A stretch of 34,217 nucleotides of DNA from Gammaproteobacteria bacterium (lineage in GTDB: Bacteria > Pseudomonadota > Gammaproteobacteria > Enterobacterales > Alteromonadaceae): positions 11,875 through 46,091 of the forward strand of contig NVTW01000007.1 of NCBI GenBank assembly GCA_002401725.1, in the 5' to 3' direction. This document shows positions 8,555 to 16,078 of the stretch, piece by piece. The first letter of the stretch is position 1, and each line of letters starts with the position of its first letter. Made by a program: the position numbers and the translations under genes. The notes under the pieces were generated by a model that had not been told where the DNA came from, did no database searches, and was given only the letters and a program-made list of their open reading frames with translations.

Positions 8555-8887
8555 TTTTATGAACAGGCCGCTAAAATGATTAAAAATAAGCCATATTGGC
8601 TACTTAAAGCAAGTATTGCCGAAGAACAAGGATTGGCCTATCTTGAACAAAATCGGTTGTCTGAATCACTACAGATATTTTATTCAGCACTTTCTTTTTA
8701 TCAAATAGTACAAACTCCGATAGGCATTAATACAACAAAGTTGCATTTGGCTGAAGTATTATTTCAACAAGGTAAAAACGAGGAAGCCACCAAAATTTAT
8801 TTGCAGGCTAAACAAAGTATTCAGCAGATACAACTTGAATTTTTATATTCAATGTTAAAAACATTTGAACAACACAAAATTATTTAA
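8555..8887 (+). pseudogene. C-terminal TPR part of the interrupted regulator
   Basis: This is the continuation of the frame of the upstream CadC/ToxR-like gene after its TAA. It reads FYEQAAKMIKNKPYW and then helices typical of TPR repeats (EEQGLAYLEQNRLSESLQIFYSALSFY, written here in short form; about 50 residues in). An internal ATG at 8576 exists, but no convincing ribosome site precedes it, so separate translation is unlikely. I read 7406-8887 as one gene with a point nonsense mutation or a sequencing error, not as two genes. Confidence 0.7.
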
Positions 8888-8912
8888 ATAACAAAACTTA
8901 AAAAAGTAATGA

Positions 8913-8940
8913 TTGATTTTTTACTTTTTCTCTCTATACT
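8913..8940 (+). promoter_or_regulatory. lexA promoter
   Basis: TTGATT (8913-8918) and TATACT (8935-8940) are separated by 16 bases, a good sigma-70 promoter 44 bases before the lexA start. The -10 hexamer overlaps the LexA box, as expected for repression. Confidence 0.7.
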
Positions 8941-8954
8941 GAACTTATATACAG
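8939..8954 (+). promoter_or_regulatory. LexA (SOS) box
   Basis: CTGAACTTATATACAG has the CTG-N10-CAG form of the gammaproteobacterial LexA operator, with TA flanking on the left. It covers the end of the lexA -10 element, so LexA should repress its own gene until RecA-stimulated self-cleavage. Confidence 0.9.
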
Positions 8955-8983
8955 CTTGTATGAATTGACAGGATAGTTAGAAT

Positions 8984-9610
8984 ATGACCTTGCGCCCTTT
9001 AACCCCACGCCAATCGCAGATATTTGATTTAATTAAAGAAAAAATATCAGATATCGGAATGCCACCAACACGTGCAGAAATTGCCGATTTTTTTGGTTTT
9101 AAATCAGCTAATGCTGCCGAAGAACATTTAAAAGCGTTAGCCAAGAAAGGCTATATTGAAATGTTACCGGGTACATCGCGCGGTATCCGTTTAGCTGAAC
9201 AGTTTCAAGAGCATGAAGATCAAGGCTTGCCTCTTATTGGTCGGGTAGCGGCTGGTGAACCTATTTTGGCAGAAGAGCATATTGAAGATCATTATAAAGT
9301 TGATGGTAATTTATTTCGCCCAGCCGCAGATTATTTGTTGCGTGTTAATGGCGAAAGCATGAAAGATATTGGTATCTTAGACGGTGATTTATTAGCTGTT
9401 CATCAAACTACTGACGTGCAAAACGGGCAGGTAGTAGTAGCTCGTGTTGAAGACGATGTAACCGTTAAACGCTTTAAGCGGGAAGGTAATATTGTTTATT
9501 TACATGCAGAAAATGAAGCGTTTTCTCCAATTAAAATTGATTTAACCACTCAGCAATTTAATATTGAGGGTATCGCTGTCGGTGTTATTCGCAGCGCCGA
9601 TTGGATGTAA
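8984..9610 (+). CDS. lexA: LexA, SOS repressor
   Basis: LexA is the dimeric repressor of the SOS DNA-damage regulon, inactivated by RecA-stimulated self-cleavage. The N-terminal winged helix (about 1-65, with [22 protein letters not shown] shortened here to its core around 27-48) is followed by the protease domain. The cleavage site is A90-G91 (RVAAGEP), the catalytic serine is S125 (GESM) and the lysine is K162 (VTVKRF), each six residues later than in E. coli. The length of 208 is normal. AGGA lies ten bases before the ATG. It has its own promoter with a LexA box. It is followed by a non-coding repeat and not by sulA or dinF. Confidence 0.98.
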   Translation: MTLRPLTPRQSQIFDLIKEKISDIGMPPTRAEIADFFGFKSANAAEEHLKALAKKGYIEMLPGTSRGIRLAEQFQEHEDQGLPLIGRVAAGEPILAEEHIEDHYKVDGNLFRPAADYLLRVNGESMKDIGILDGDLLAVHQTTDVQNGQVVVARVEDDVTVKRFKREGNIVYLHAENEAFSPIKIDLTTQQFNIEGIAVGVIRSADWM

Positions 9611-9618
9611 TAATAAAA

Positions 9619-9758
9619 CATGCCTATGCACTTGGCTCAGGATCGTCATTCTCGCAGTCTTTTAAGCGAGAATCTAGCTCAAAAAGCATGAGATCTTCGA
9701 TAAAAACGTCTCGAAGATGACGAATATAATAAATACCTGAGTGATCTGCATAGGCATG
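9619..9758. repeat. MITE-like palindromic repeat, copy 1
   Basis: This is a 140-bp non-coding element with perfect 12-bp terminal inverted repeats, CATGCCTATGCA at 9619-9630 and TGCATAGGCATG at 9747-9758. CTCAGG and CCTGAG pair just inside. The interior holds two hairpins, ATTCTCGC/GCGAGAAT (9649-9674 region) and ATCTTCGA/TCGAAGAT (9693-9718). A longer relative is at 21943-22131. There is no coding capacity, so it is either a non-autonomous mobile repeat or a REP-type element. It also lies where a terminator for lexA would be. Confidence 0.8.
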
Positions 9759-9818
9759 AAATTTTAAGATAAAATTTCAGCTATAGTTAAATAGTATTGT
9801 TTTTGAGCGAGCGAGCTT

Positions 9819-10721
9819 ATGCGTAATATATATTTTTTACTTTTTGTCGTTATTTTAAATAGTTATAGCCATAATAGTTTTGCAGAAAAAATTAATATTC
9901 TATGGCTGACAAGAAATGGTGACGATAAAGCTAATTTACTTAATTTTCAGCAACATTCAATAAATTCTGACACTACACATTTAGTGCTTGATGCTTTGAC
10001 GAGAGATCAACAAAATCAATACACGATAAAATTTCAGGTTGCACAAATTCCCCGGATGAATCTACTGCTTAAATCAGCTAAGACAACGTGTGTTAGTAAT
10101 CGCATGAAAACACCAGAACGAGAATTAAGCAATGTTTTTAGCACGCCGGTAAACTTATATATGGGCTATCGTCTGTATTATCTAAAATTAAATAATGATA
10201 TTCCTGAGCAATTACTGGCTAAAGACAAGCAATTAAAATCGTTAACGGCTCTTTTTACAATGTTCCCTAAACGTGTTTTGGCAATAACTAAAGGTCGCTC
10301 TTACGGTGACTATTTTGATCAGCAAATAAGTATATTGCCGACTAAAAATATTTATGCTCGACTTGGTTCTTCTCCAGCTAAAGCCATTGCACAAATGCTA
10401 TTGAGAAAACGTGTTGATTATTTGCTTGAATTTCCAGTGACATTTAAAACAGAAATGAGTTTAAATCGACAAGGGGTAAACTTTAAATCAATTGGGGTTG
10501 TTAATAGCCCTCATTATATATTAGGGCATGTTGCTTGTAGTGATACGGTGGCAGGGCATAAAATTATAAAAAGAGTTAATGAAATATTACAGTCGTTATA
10601 TTCAAATAGAGAATTTTACCTCTCGCATACACGCTATTTAGATAAAAATGATGTTCCCGTATTTAACCAATATTACACTGAAGCTTTTAGAACTCAAATC
10701 CCAAGTGAACGCAAAAATTAA
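9819..10721 (+). CDS. Periplasmic substrate-binding-protein-like orphan (TIGR02285 type)
   Basis: This 300-residue protein has a signal peptide (about 1-22, ending NSFAEK) and the overall pattern of family-3 solute-binding-like proteins of the TIGR02285 type, common in Colwellia and Shewanella relatives. Features seen are ILWLTRNGDD near the mature N-terminus, a central KGRSYGDYFD block and DYLLEFPVTF. No ABC permease or ATPase gene is adjacent, so it may not be a transporter subunit; relatives are orphans of unknown role. The ATG at 9819 lies close behind a GAGCGAGCGAG stretch. A second, more distant orphan of similar kind is at 28600-29460. Confidence 0.7.
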   Translation: MRNIYFLLFVVILNSYSHNSFAEKINILWLTRNGDDKANLLNFQQHSINSDTTHLVLDALTRDQQNQYTIKFQVAQIPRMNLLLKSAKTTCVSNRMKTPERELSNVFSTPVNLYMGYRLYYLKLNNDIPEQLLAKDKQLKSLTALFTMFPKRVLAITKGRSYGDYFDQQISILPTKNIYARLGSSPAKAIAQMLLRKRVDYLLEFPVTFKTEMSLNRQGVNFKSIGVVNSPHYILGHVACSDTVAGHKIIKRVNEILQSLYSNREFYLSHTRYLDKNDVPVFNQYYTEAFRTQIPSERKN

Positions 10722-10758
10722 TTATCATCTGTTAACCATAAAAATAAACTACTTATTA

Positions 10759-10776
10759 ATGATAATCCGTTATCAT
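10759..10776. promoter_or_regulatory. Perfect palindrome upstream of pepB
   Basis: ATGATAA-TCCG-TTATCAT is a perfect 7-bp inverted repeat with a 4-base centre, 42 bases before pepB. Its size suits a repressor or activator site. It does not match the Fur consensus, and I cannot name a regulator. It is too short and lacks a T-run, so it is not a terminator for the preceding gene. Confidence 0.4.
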
Positions 10777-10818
10777 CATCACAACTGCTTTAATTAATCA
10801 TCAGAAAAAGAGATAAAA

Positions 10819-12114
10819 ATGATCCAACCTACTAATATTCGGTTAACGCATATTTCAAGCACTCAAAACAATTGGCAAAGTGACAATTTACTACAATTTA
10901 TTGGTAACGATATAGAAATATTTGTTAGTGATAGTGAAGAACATACTTTGCGTAAAATTCAACAAGCGGCACGAAAAATAGAAGGTTTAAAAGTTCAACA
11001 AGCAGTTCTAAGTGGTGATCATTGGAATGAAGCTAAGCAATGGGCATTTGCGTTAGGTTTTACTTGCGTGAATAAGCTCAGTAATGTTGAATTTACCGGC
11101 GATGCTGAACAAATTAAAGGGTTGAAGAATAAGTTAGATGTTTATGCTTGGTCGCGTGATCTCGTTAATCAAACTCCCGCACAATTGTATCCTGAAAAAT
11201 TAGCTCAATTAGCGTCTGAATATATAACGGTGCAAGCACCTGAACATGTCAGTGTGTCGACCATTTATGGTGATGATTTAATGAAATATGGCTGGACGGG
11301 TATTTACCATGTCGGTAAAGCCAGTGTAAATAAACCTTGTATGTTGATTGTTGATTACAATCCAACAGGTGATAACAATGCACCTGTTGCCACCAGTTTA
11401 GTCGGTAAAGGTATTACTTTTGACAGTGGCGGTTACAGTTTAAAAACTAGTGTTGGCATGTTTGATATGAAATGCGACATGGGCGGTGCAGCGGTTGTTG
11501 CTGGCGCATTAGCATTAGCGATCAAAAATGGTTTGCAACAACGAGTTAAATTATTTTTATGTTGTGCTGAAAATTTAGTTAATGGCGATGCCTATAAACT
11601 CGGTGACATTTTAACCTATAAAAATGGTGTCACCATGGAAGTAGCAAATACCGATGCAGAAGGACGTATTGTATTAGCCGATGGTTTGTTGGCGGCAAGT
11701 GAAACGGGTAGTAAACGCATTATTAATGCAGCAACCTTAACGGGTGCTGCGGTTGGTGCTACGGGCGGTGACTATATTGCGCTGTTTTCGTTAGATCAAT
11801 CTTTGGCTGATCACACCAAAACAGTGGCGAGTAATAATAATGAATTATTATGGCAATTACCGTTAGCGACTTGGCATCAAGAAAAATGCCCTTCGGCTTT
11901 TGCCGATACTGCCAATAGTCGTCCACAACCGGGTGGCGGTGCAGGCGGTGCGAGTAATGCCGCTGGTTTCTTATCTCGCTTTGTGCCTAATAATGGTCAA
12001 GGCTGGTTACATTTTGATTTGGCGTCTATTTACCATAGCACTAATAACAATATGTGGGCTGCTGGCGCAACTTGCCAAGGTATCGCGACTATTGCCGAGC
12101 TGTTGGCTGACTAA
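10819..12114 (+). CDS. pepB: Aminopeptidase PepB (M17 leucyl aminopeptidase family)
   Basis: This is a cytoplasmic two-metal aminopeptidase that removes N-terminal residues from peptides, including cysteinylglycine in enterobacteria. Metal ligands are K197 and D202 (GKGITFDSGGYSLK), D220 (MKCDMGG), D279 and E281 (NTDAEGRIVLAD), with K209 and R283 as catalytic residues by family analogy. The 431 residues match E. coli PepB (427) rather than the longer PepA, and the short N-terminal domain also fits PepB. AGAGA lies nine bases before the ATG. It stands alone; a small convergent STAS-like gene follows. Confidence 0.93.
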   Translation: MIQPTNIRLTHISSTQNNWQSDNLLQFIGNDIEIFVSDSEEHTLRKIQQAARKIEGLKVQQAVLSGDHWNEAKQWAFALGFTCVNKLSNVEFTGDAEQIKGLKNKLDVYAWSRDLVNQTPAQLYPEKLAQLASEYITVQAPEHVSVSTIYGDDLMKYGWTGIYHVGKASVNKPCMLIVDYNPTGDNNAPVATSLVGKGITFDSGGYSLKTSVGMFDMKCDMGGAAVVAGALALAIKNGLQQRVKLFLCCAENLVNGDAYKLGDILTYKNGVTMEVANTDAEGRIVLADGLLAASETGSKRIINAATLTGAAVGATGGDYIALFSLDQSLADHTKTVASNNNELLWQLPLATWHQEKCPSAFADTANSRPQPGGGAGGASNAAGFLSRFVPNNGQGWLHFDLASIYHSTNNNMWAAGATCQGIATIAELLAD

Positions 12115-12200
12115 ATTGATAAACTGATTTTAAGCAAGGTTGATCAGGATATGTTTAAACGAGAAAAATTCCTTTTAAATGCTTTCTTTAAGTTCTTGTT

Positions 12201-12605
12201 TTAAGTTCTTTCTTTAAGGTATTGGGTCAACCAGTTTTTAGCACTTTTTTCTTCACTAAAAAAGTGACTATGAATTTTAGCGGCTTGGTAAACTCGTGTT
12301 AATTGTGTTTGTTGCAAATCAGGATGCACACTTTCTTTTAGCACACTGGCATTAGCGATCATGCCGTTACGCGCTCGATGTTTCATTAATTTTAATAATG
12401 CGTTTTCTGCATCAGGGGTAAATATACCATTGCCTCGATAAGTAACTAAGCTGGCCCATTTTTTAGCGCGATGTTTTTTAATGATTTCATGGGTATCATG
12501 ATGAAATTTTTCTAATACAGTTTCGTTAAATGGTCCTTGTGCTTCTATATGTAAGATATTGTTTTCAAAGTTTAAATGATAACTTCCATGCGCATGTAAT
12601 TCCAT
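12201..12605 (-). CDS. Small STAS/SpoIIAA-like protein
   Basis: This 134-residue soluble protein has the alternating strand-helix pattern of STAS or SpoIIAA-like domains (ILHIEAQGPFNET, then a helix, then KKWASLVTYRGNG). The fold assignment rests on pattern only. No conserved phosphorylatable serine is obvious and the function is unknown. AGAGGA lies upstream of the ATG, which supports the start. The gene lies downstream of the metal ATPase on the same strand with a gap of about 150 bases. Its end abuts a small direct repeat of AGAACTTAAA. Confidence 0.65.
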   Translation of the reverse strand: MELHAHGSYHLNFENNILHIEAQGPFNETVLEKFHHDTHEIIKKHRAKKWASLVTYRGNGIFTPDAENALLKLMKHRARNGMIANASVLKESVHPDLQQTQLTRVYQAAKIHSHFFSEEKSAKNWLTQYLKERT

Positions 12606-12756
12606 TTTGTTTATCCTCTATAAAATAACGGGATAATATAAATAACAACCTTTTTAAGGGTTGACAATAAAGCAGATAAATTTATTTTCGCAAGTTTTTA
12701 TTAGATTAAAACAGTATGAATAACTATTTTTTTATATTCACTTTCTCTTTTTGTAC

Positions 12757-15015
12757 TCATTTTTTCAGTAATCTCAAACCATTAGCGACAACCAACAAAC
12801 TTGTGCCAACATCAGCGAAAACAGCCATCCACATTGTTGATGATCCCATCAAGGTTAACGCAAAAAATATCACTTTAATACCTAATGCAAAGGTGATGTT
12901 TTGAATTAAAAGTTGATGAGTTGCTTTTGATAATTTTATAAAGCTGGCGATTTTAGCTAAGTCATCATCCATTAAGGCAACATCTGCTGTTTCAATGGCG
13001 GTGTCAGTACCCATAGCGCCCATCGCAAAACCAATATCTGCTTGTGCTAATGCGGGTGCATCATTAATACCGTCGCCTACCATCGCGACTTTACCTTGAG
13101 TAGATAACGCTTTGATAACCGCTAACTTATCATCGGGTAATTGCTCACCTTTGGCTTGATCAATACCCGCCTGTTGAGCAATAGCTTGAGCGGTAAATTG
13201 ATTGTCGCCAGTTAACATGATGGTTTTTACACCGATGTTATGCAGTTGGCTAATTGCGCTGCGGCTGTTTTCTTTAATGGTATCGGCAACAGCAAATAAA
13301 GCGAGCACTTGGTTATTATCAATTAACACTACGACTGTTTTACCCTGTTGTTCTAGTGTTTTTATTTGAGCTTCAAGATACTCATCTTGAGTGTTTAATG
13401 TTTTTAATAAGCGTTGATTACCTAAACAGTAAGTTTGATCATTAATATTGCCCTGTATGCCTGTACCTATAAGTGCTTTAAATTTGGTTACCGCTTGTAA
13501 AGTAATGTTATCTGTTTGTGCTTGTTGAGCTATTGCTTGCGATACTGGATGATCAGAACGAGCGGCAAGGCTTGCGGCTAATGCTCGAACGCTATCACTT
13601 TTTTTGGTGTTAATTTCGGAGGTTATTTTGGAATTAACTGCAATAAAATTAGTTTGTTTAGGTTTGCCATAAGTAATGGTGCCAGTTTTGTCTAAAGCCA
13701 ACCAATTAATGTTGCGGCCTTGCTCTAAATACACGCCACCTTTAATTAAAATACCTTTACGCGCCGCCGCCGCTAAACCACTAACAATGGTAACAGGTGT
13801 CGAAATAACCAAGGCACAAGGGCAAGCAATAACTAATAACACTAATGCTTTATAGATCCACTCATGCCAACTGCCTTGATAAAATAATGGCGCTATAAGT
13901 GCAACAGCGAGTGAAATAAAAAACACCACGGGGGTGTAAATTTGCGCAAATTTATCGACAAAACGTTGTGTTGGTGCTTTAGCACCTTGGGCTTGTTCTA
14001 CGGCATGAATTATACGGGCAACCGTGGTATTTCTTGCGGTGGCAGTAACTTTATATTCAAATGATCCTGCTTGATTAATAGTGCCAGCAAAAACTTTATC
14101 ACCAATAGTTTTATCAATCGGTAGGCTTTCTCCGGTAATGGGAGCTTGATCAATACTTGAACTGCCAGATAATATTTCACCGTCTAAGCCGATACGTTCA
14201 CCGGGGCTAACTCTAACTATATTAGCTAATGTAACTAATTTTGCTGGTATTTTTAGCCATTCGCCATTGGTCTGTTGCACATTAACTGTTTCAGGTGTGA
14301 GCTTTAATAAACCGGTGATCGCATTGCGAGCACGGTCGAGAGATTTGGCCTCTAAAAGCTCAGAAATGCTAAATAGTACCATCACCATTGCCGCTTCTGG
14401 CCATTGACCAATAATGAATGCTCCGGTTACAGCGACGCTCATCAGCGCATTAATATTTAAATTACCACCTCGAATGGCGAGCCAGCCTTTTTTGTACGTG
14501 CCTACGCCACTAATTACTACCGCTAAAATAGCAAAGGTTGCTGACAACCAGTTAGACAAGCCAAGCCAGTTAACTACTTCAGATGCTATGGCGAGTATTC
14601 CAGCAAAAAGTAATGGCCACCAAGAGAATTTTGGTGTTGAAATGTTTTCAGTGCCGGTTTCATCATTCATAATTTCAGCATCAAAACCTAACTCATGAAT
14701 CGCCTTAATTATATCGGCTAAAGCGTCTTTTTGATGAACAACAGTTAGTGAGCGCTGTAATAAATTAAATCGCAAATCAACTACTTGTAGGCTTTGTTGG
14801 AATTTTTTACGAATAAGCGCTTCTTCGGTAGGGCAATCCATTTGTAAAATGCGTAATTGTGTCGTTGTGCTGTTTGAGTGTTCAAGTGGTTTGGCTCGCT
14901 CATTGTTTAAACTAGCTGCATCGGTAATGGTTTCAGGAGCAGACTCAGTAGAAAGTATGCTTGAGCATGAACCACAGCAGGATGTTTCTTTATTCAATAA
15001 TATTTTTTTGCTCAT
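12757..15015 (-). CDS. zntA: Zn/Cd/Pb-exporting P1B-type ATPase
   Basis: This inner-membrane pump of 752 residues uses ATP to export soft divalent metals. It shows an N-terminal Cys cluster (TSCCGSC, 11-17), a ferredoxin-like metal domain with MDCPTEE (59-65) instead of the usual GMxCxxC, the TGE actuator loop (294-296), the membrane metal site C398-P399-C400, the phosphorylated D442 in DKTGT and a C-terminal GDGIND hinge. The start is the ATG at 15015, preceded by AAGGTGA; an in-frame GTG at 15036 would add seven residues but lacks that site. It is transcribed divergently from a CadR/PbrR-type regulator, from a MerR-type promoter. Metal preference is inferred from that regulator; cadA is an equally fair name. 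Confidence 0.92.
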   Translation of the reverse strand: MSKKILLNKETSCCGSCSSILSTESAPETITDAASLNNERAKPLEHSNSTTTQLRILQMDCPTEEALIRKKFQQSLQVVDLRFNLLQRSLTVVHQKDALADIIKAIHELGFDAEIMNDETGTENISTPKFSWWPLLFAGILAIASEVVNWLGLSNWLSATFAILAVVISGVGTYKKGWLAIRGGNLNINALMSVAVTGAFIIGQWPEAAMVMVLFSISELLEAKSLDRARNAITGLLKLTPETVNVQQTNGEWLKIPAKLVTLANIVRVSPGERIGLDGEILSGSSSIDQAPITGESLPIDKTIGDKVFAGTINQAGSFEYKVTATARNTTVARIIHAVEQAQGAKAPTQRFVDKFAQIYTPVVFFISLAVALIAPLFYQGSWHEWIYKALVLLVIACPCALVISTPVTIVSGLAAAARKGILIKGGVYLEQGRNINWLALDKTGTITYGKPKQTNFIAVNSKITSEINTKKSDSVRALAASLAARSDHPVSQAIAQQAQTDNITLQAVTKFKALIGTGIQGNINDQTYCLGNQRLLKTLNTQDEYLEAQIKTLEQQGKTVVVLIDNNQVLALFAVADTIKENSRSAISQLHNIGVKTIMLTGDNQFTAQAIAQQAGIDQAKGEQLPDDKLAVIKALSTQGKVAMVGDGINDAPALAQADIGFAMGAMGTDTAIETADVALMDDDLAKIASFIKLSKATHQLLIQNITFALGIKVIFFALTLMGSSTMWMAVFADVGTSLLVVANGLRLLKK

Positions 15016-15062
15016 AGCATTTTCACCTTTATGCACTTGACTTTATTTAACGTTATTGCGTT

Positions 15063-15093
15063 ATTAAACACCTTGTAGTAACTTTAAGGTCAA
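15063..15093 (-). promoter_or_regulatory. MerR-type promoter/operator of the metal ATPase
   Basis: Read on the minus strand, -35 TTGACC (15093-15088) and -10 TTTAAT (15068-15063) are separated by 19 bases, the overlong spacer that MerR-family activators correct by twisting DNA. The spacer holds a dyad, ACCTT and AAGGT at 15070-15074 and 15086-15090. This resembles the operators of PbrR, CadR and ZntR. It should switch on the ATPase gene when the divergent regulator binds metal. Confidence 0.85.
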
Positions 15094-15121
15094 GCATCTA
15101 ACGTAAGATAAGTGAAAAATA

Positions 15122-15547
15122 ATGAAAATTGGTGAGTTAGCTAAAGTGAGTAAATGCACTACAGAAACTATTCGCTATTATGAAAAATCAGGTCTTTTAC
15201 CGGCTCCTGAACGTAGCGTCAGTAATTATCGTCTTTATAATCAAATACATAAAAGCAGGTTAAACTTTATTCGTAATTGTCGTAGTTTAGCAATGAGTCA
15301 TGATGAAATTAGAAGTTTACTCGCTTTGATGGATAAACCACCAGAAGATTGCAGTGATGTAAATCATTTATTAGACGATCATATCAAGCATGTTGATACT
15401 CGTTTGCACGAATTAATGGAGCTAAAAGCACAGTTAAGCCACTTACAGCAACAATGTCAAAATGAAGATGTTATCGATCACTGTGGAATTTTACGAGGCT
15501 TACAATCAATGGAAAATATTGATGCGAGCCATTCACATTTAAAGTAA
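15122..15547 (+). CDS. cadR: Cd(II)/Pb(II)-responsive MerR-family regulator
   Basis: This 141-residue MerR protein has an N-terminal winged helix (KIGELAKVSKCTTETIRYYE at 2-21), the dimer helix, and metal-ligand cysteines C77, C112 and C121 in the arrangement of CadR/PbrR, including the late CGIL motif. The C-terminal HSH may also help bind metal. It should bind the overlong-spacer promoter in the intergenic region and activate the divergent P-type ATPase gene, and probably control itself. The ATG is eight bases after AAGTGAAA, a weak ribosome site. Zinc sensing (ZntR) is the alternative, but the cysteine pattern favours Cd/Pb. Confidence 0.9.
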   Translation: MKIGELAKVSKCTTETIRYYEKSGLLPAPERSVSNYRLYNQIHKSRLNFIRNCRSLAMSHDEIRSLLALMDKPPEDCSDVNHLLDDHIKHVDTRLHELMELKAQLSHLQQQCQNEDVIDHCGILRGLQSMENIDASHSHLK

Positions 15548-15549
15548 CT

Positions 15550-16077
15550 TTACTTTATTAATGAATAAGTTTTAATTGGCTGATAAATCACACCATGATC
15601 GCTTGGTTTTGACTGATATAAACTGAAACTAGTTATTTGAATGCTAAGATCAATCGCAATGGTTTGGTTAATCGATGTTGCTTTGCGGTAGATGCTTAAA
15701 TGTGGACAATAGCGGCGGTTTTCTTGAGATAAGCCTTGCGCTATGGCCGCTTTACTTAAATTTTGAGCCAGCGTTGTTAACCAACTCGGGCAAGTTGCCA
15801 ATCCTAAATATAACACTTGCGGCTTTTTGAATAAACCGGTGTGGCTCAGTTGTAATGTTTGTTCGTTAATCCCTGATATGTGTTGAGCAAGTTCATTAGC
15901 AACTATCATGAGTTGCTGTTGTTGATCAGTGGTGGTGCTGCCCAAAAAAGCTAAAGTAATGTGAAAATTGTCAGCAACAATAGCCTTAAAAGGCAAAGCT
16001 AGTTGTTTGTCGCGCCAATTGGCAATAGCTTGTTTATCACTGGCTGAAACATCTACAGCAAAAAATAAACGTTTCAT
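15550..16077 (-). CDS. thpR: RNA 2',3'-cyclic phosphodiesterase (2H family)
   Basis: This 175-residue cytoplasmic enzyme has the paired 2H-phosphoesterase motifs HITL (39-42) and HLSI (126-129) of ThpR (LigT), which opens 2',3'-cyclic phosphates and can ligate tRNA halves in vitro. Length is normal. Its ATG lies one base after the stop codon of the alsT-type gene, so the two are almost surely cotranscribed and perhaps translationally coupled; a functional link is not evident. It converges with the MerR gene with only two bases between them, leaving no room for a separate terminator. Confidence 0.9.
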   Translation of the reverse strand: MKRLFFAVDVSASDKQAIANWRDKQLALPFKAIVADNFHITLAFLGSTTTDQQQQLMIVANELAQHISGINEQTLQLSHTGLFKKPQVLYLGLATCPSWLTTLAQNLSKAAIAQGLSQENRRYCPHLSIYRKATSINQTIAIDLSIQITSFSLYQSKPSDHGVIYQPIKTYSLIK

Positions 16078-16078
16078 T

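Noticed and set aside
8576-8887. Independent small TPR gene after the regulator
   Set aside because: It is in the same frame as the upstream gene, separated only by one stop codon, and has no convincing ribosome site. It reads as the lost C-terminus.
10759-10776. Fur box before pepB
   Set aside because: The palindrome has the centre TCCG and lacks the repeated GATAAT arrangement of the Fur consensus; no iron gene follows.
14414-15040. Plus-strand frames opposite the metal ATPase gene
   Set aside because: They are antisense shadows of a full-length P-type ATPase with all its motifs.
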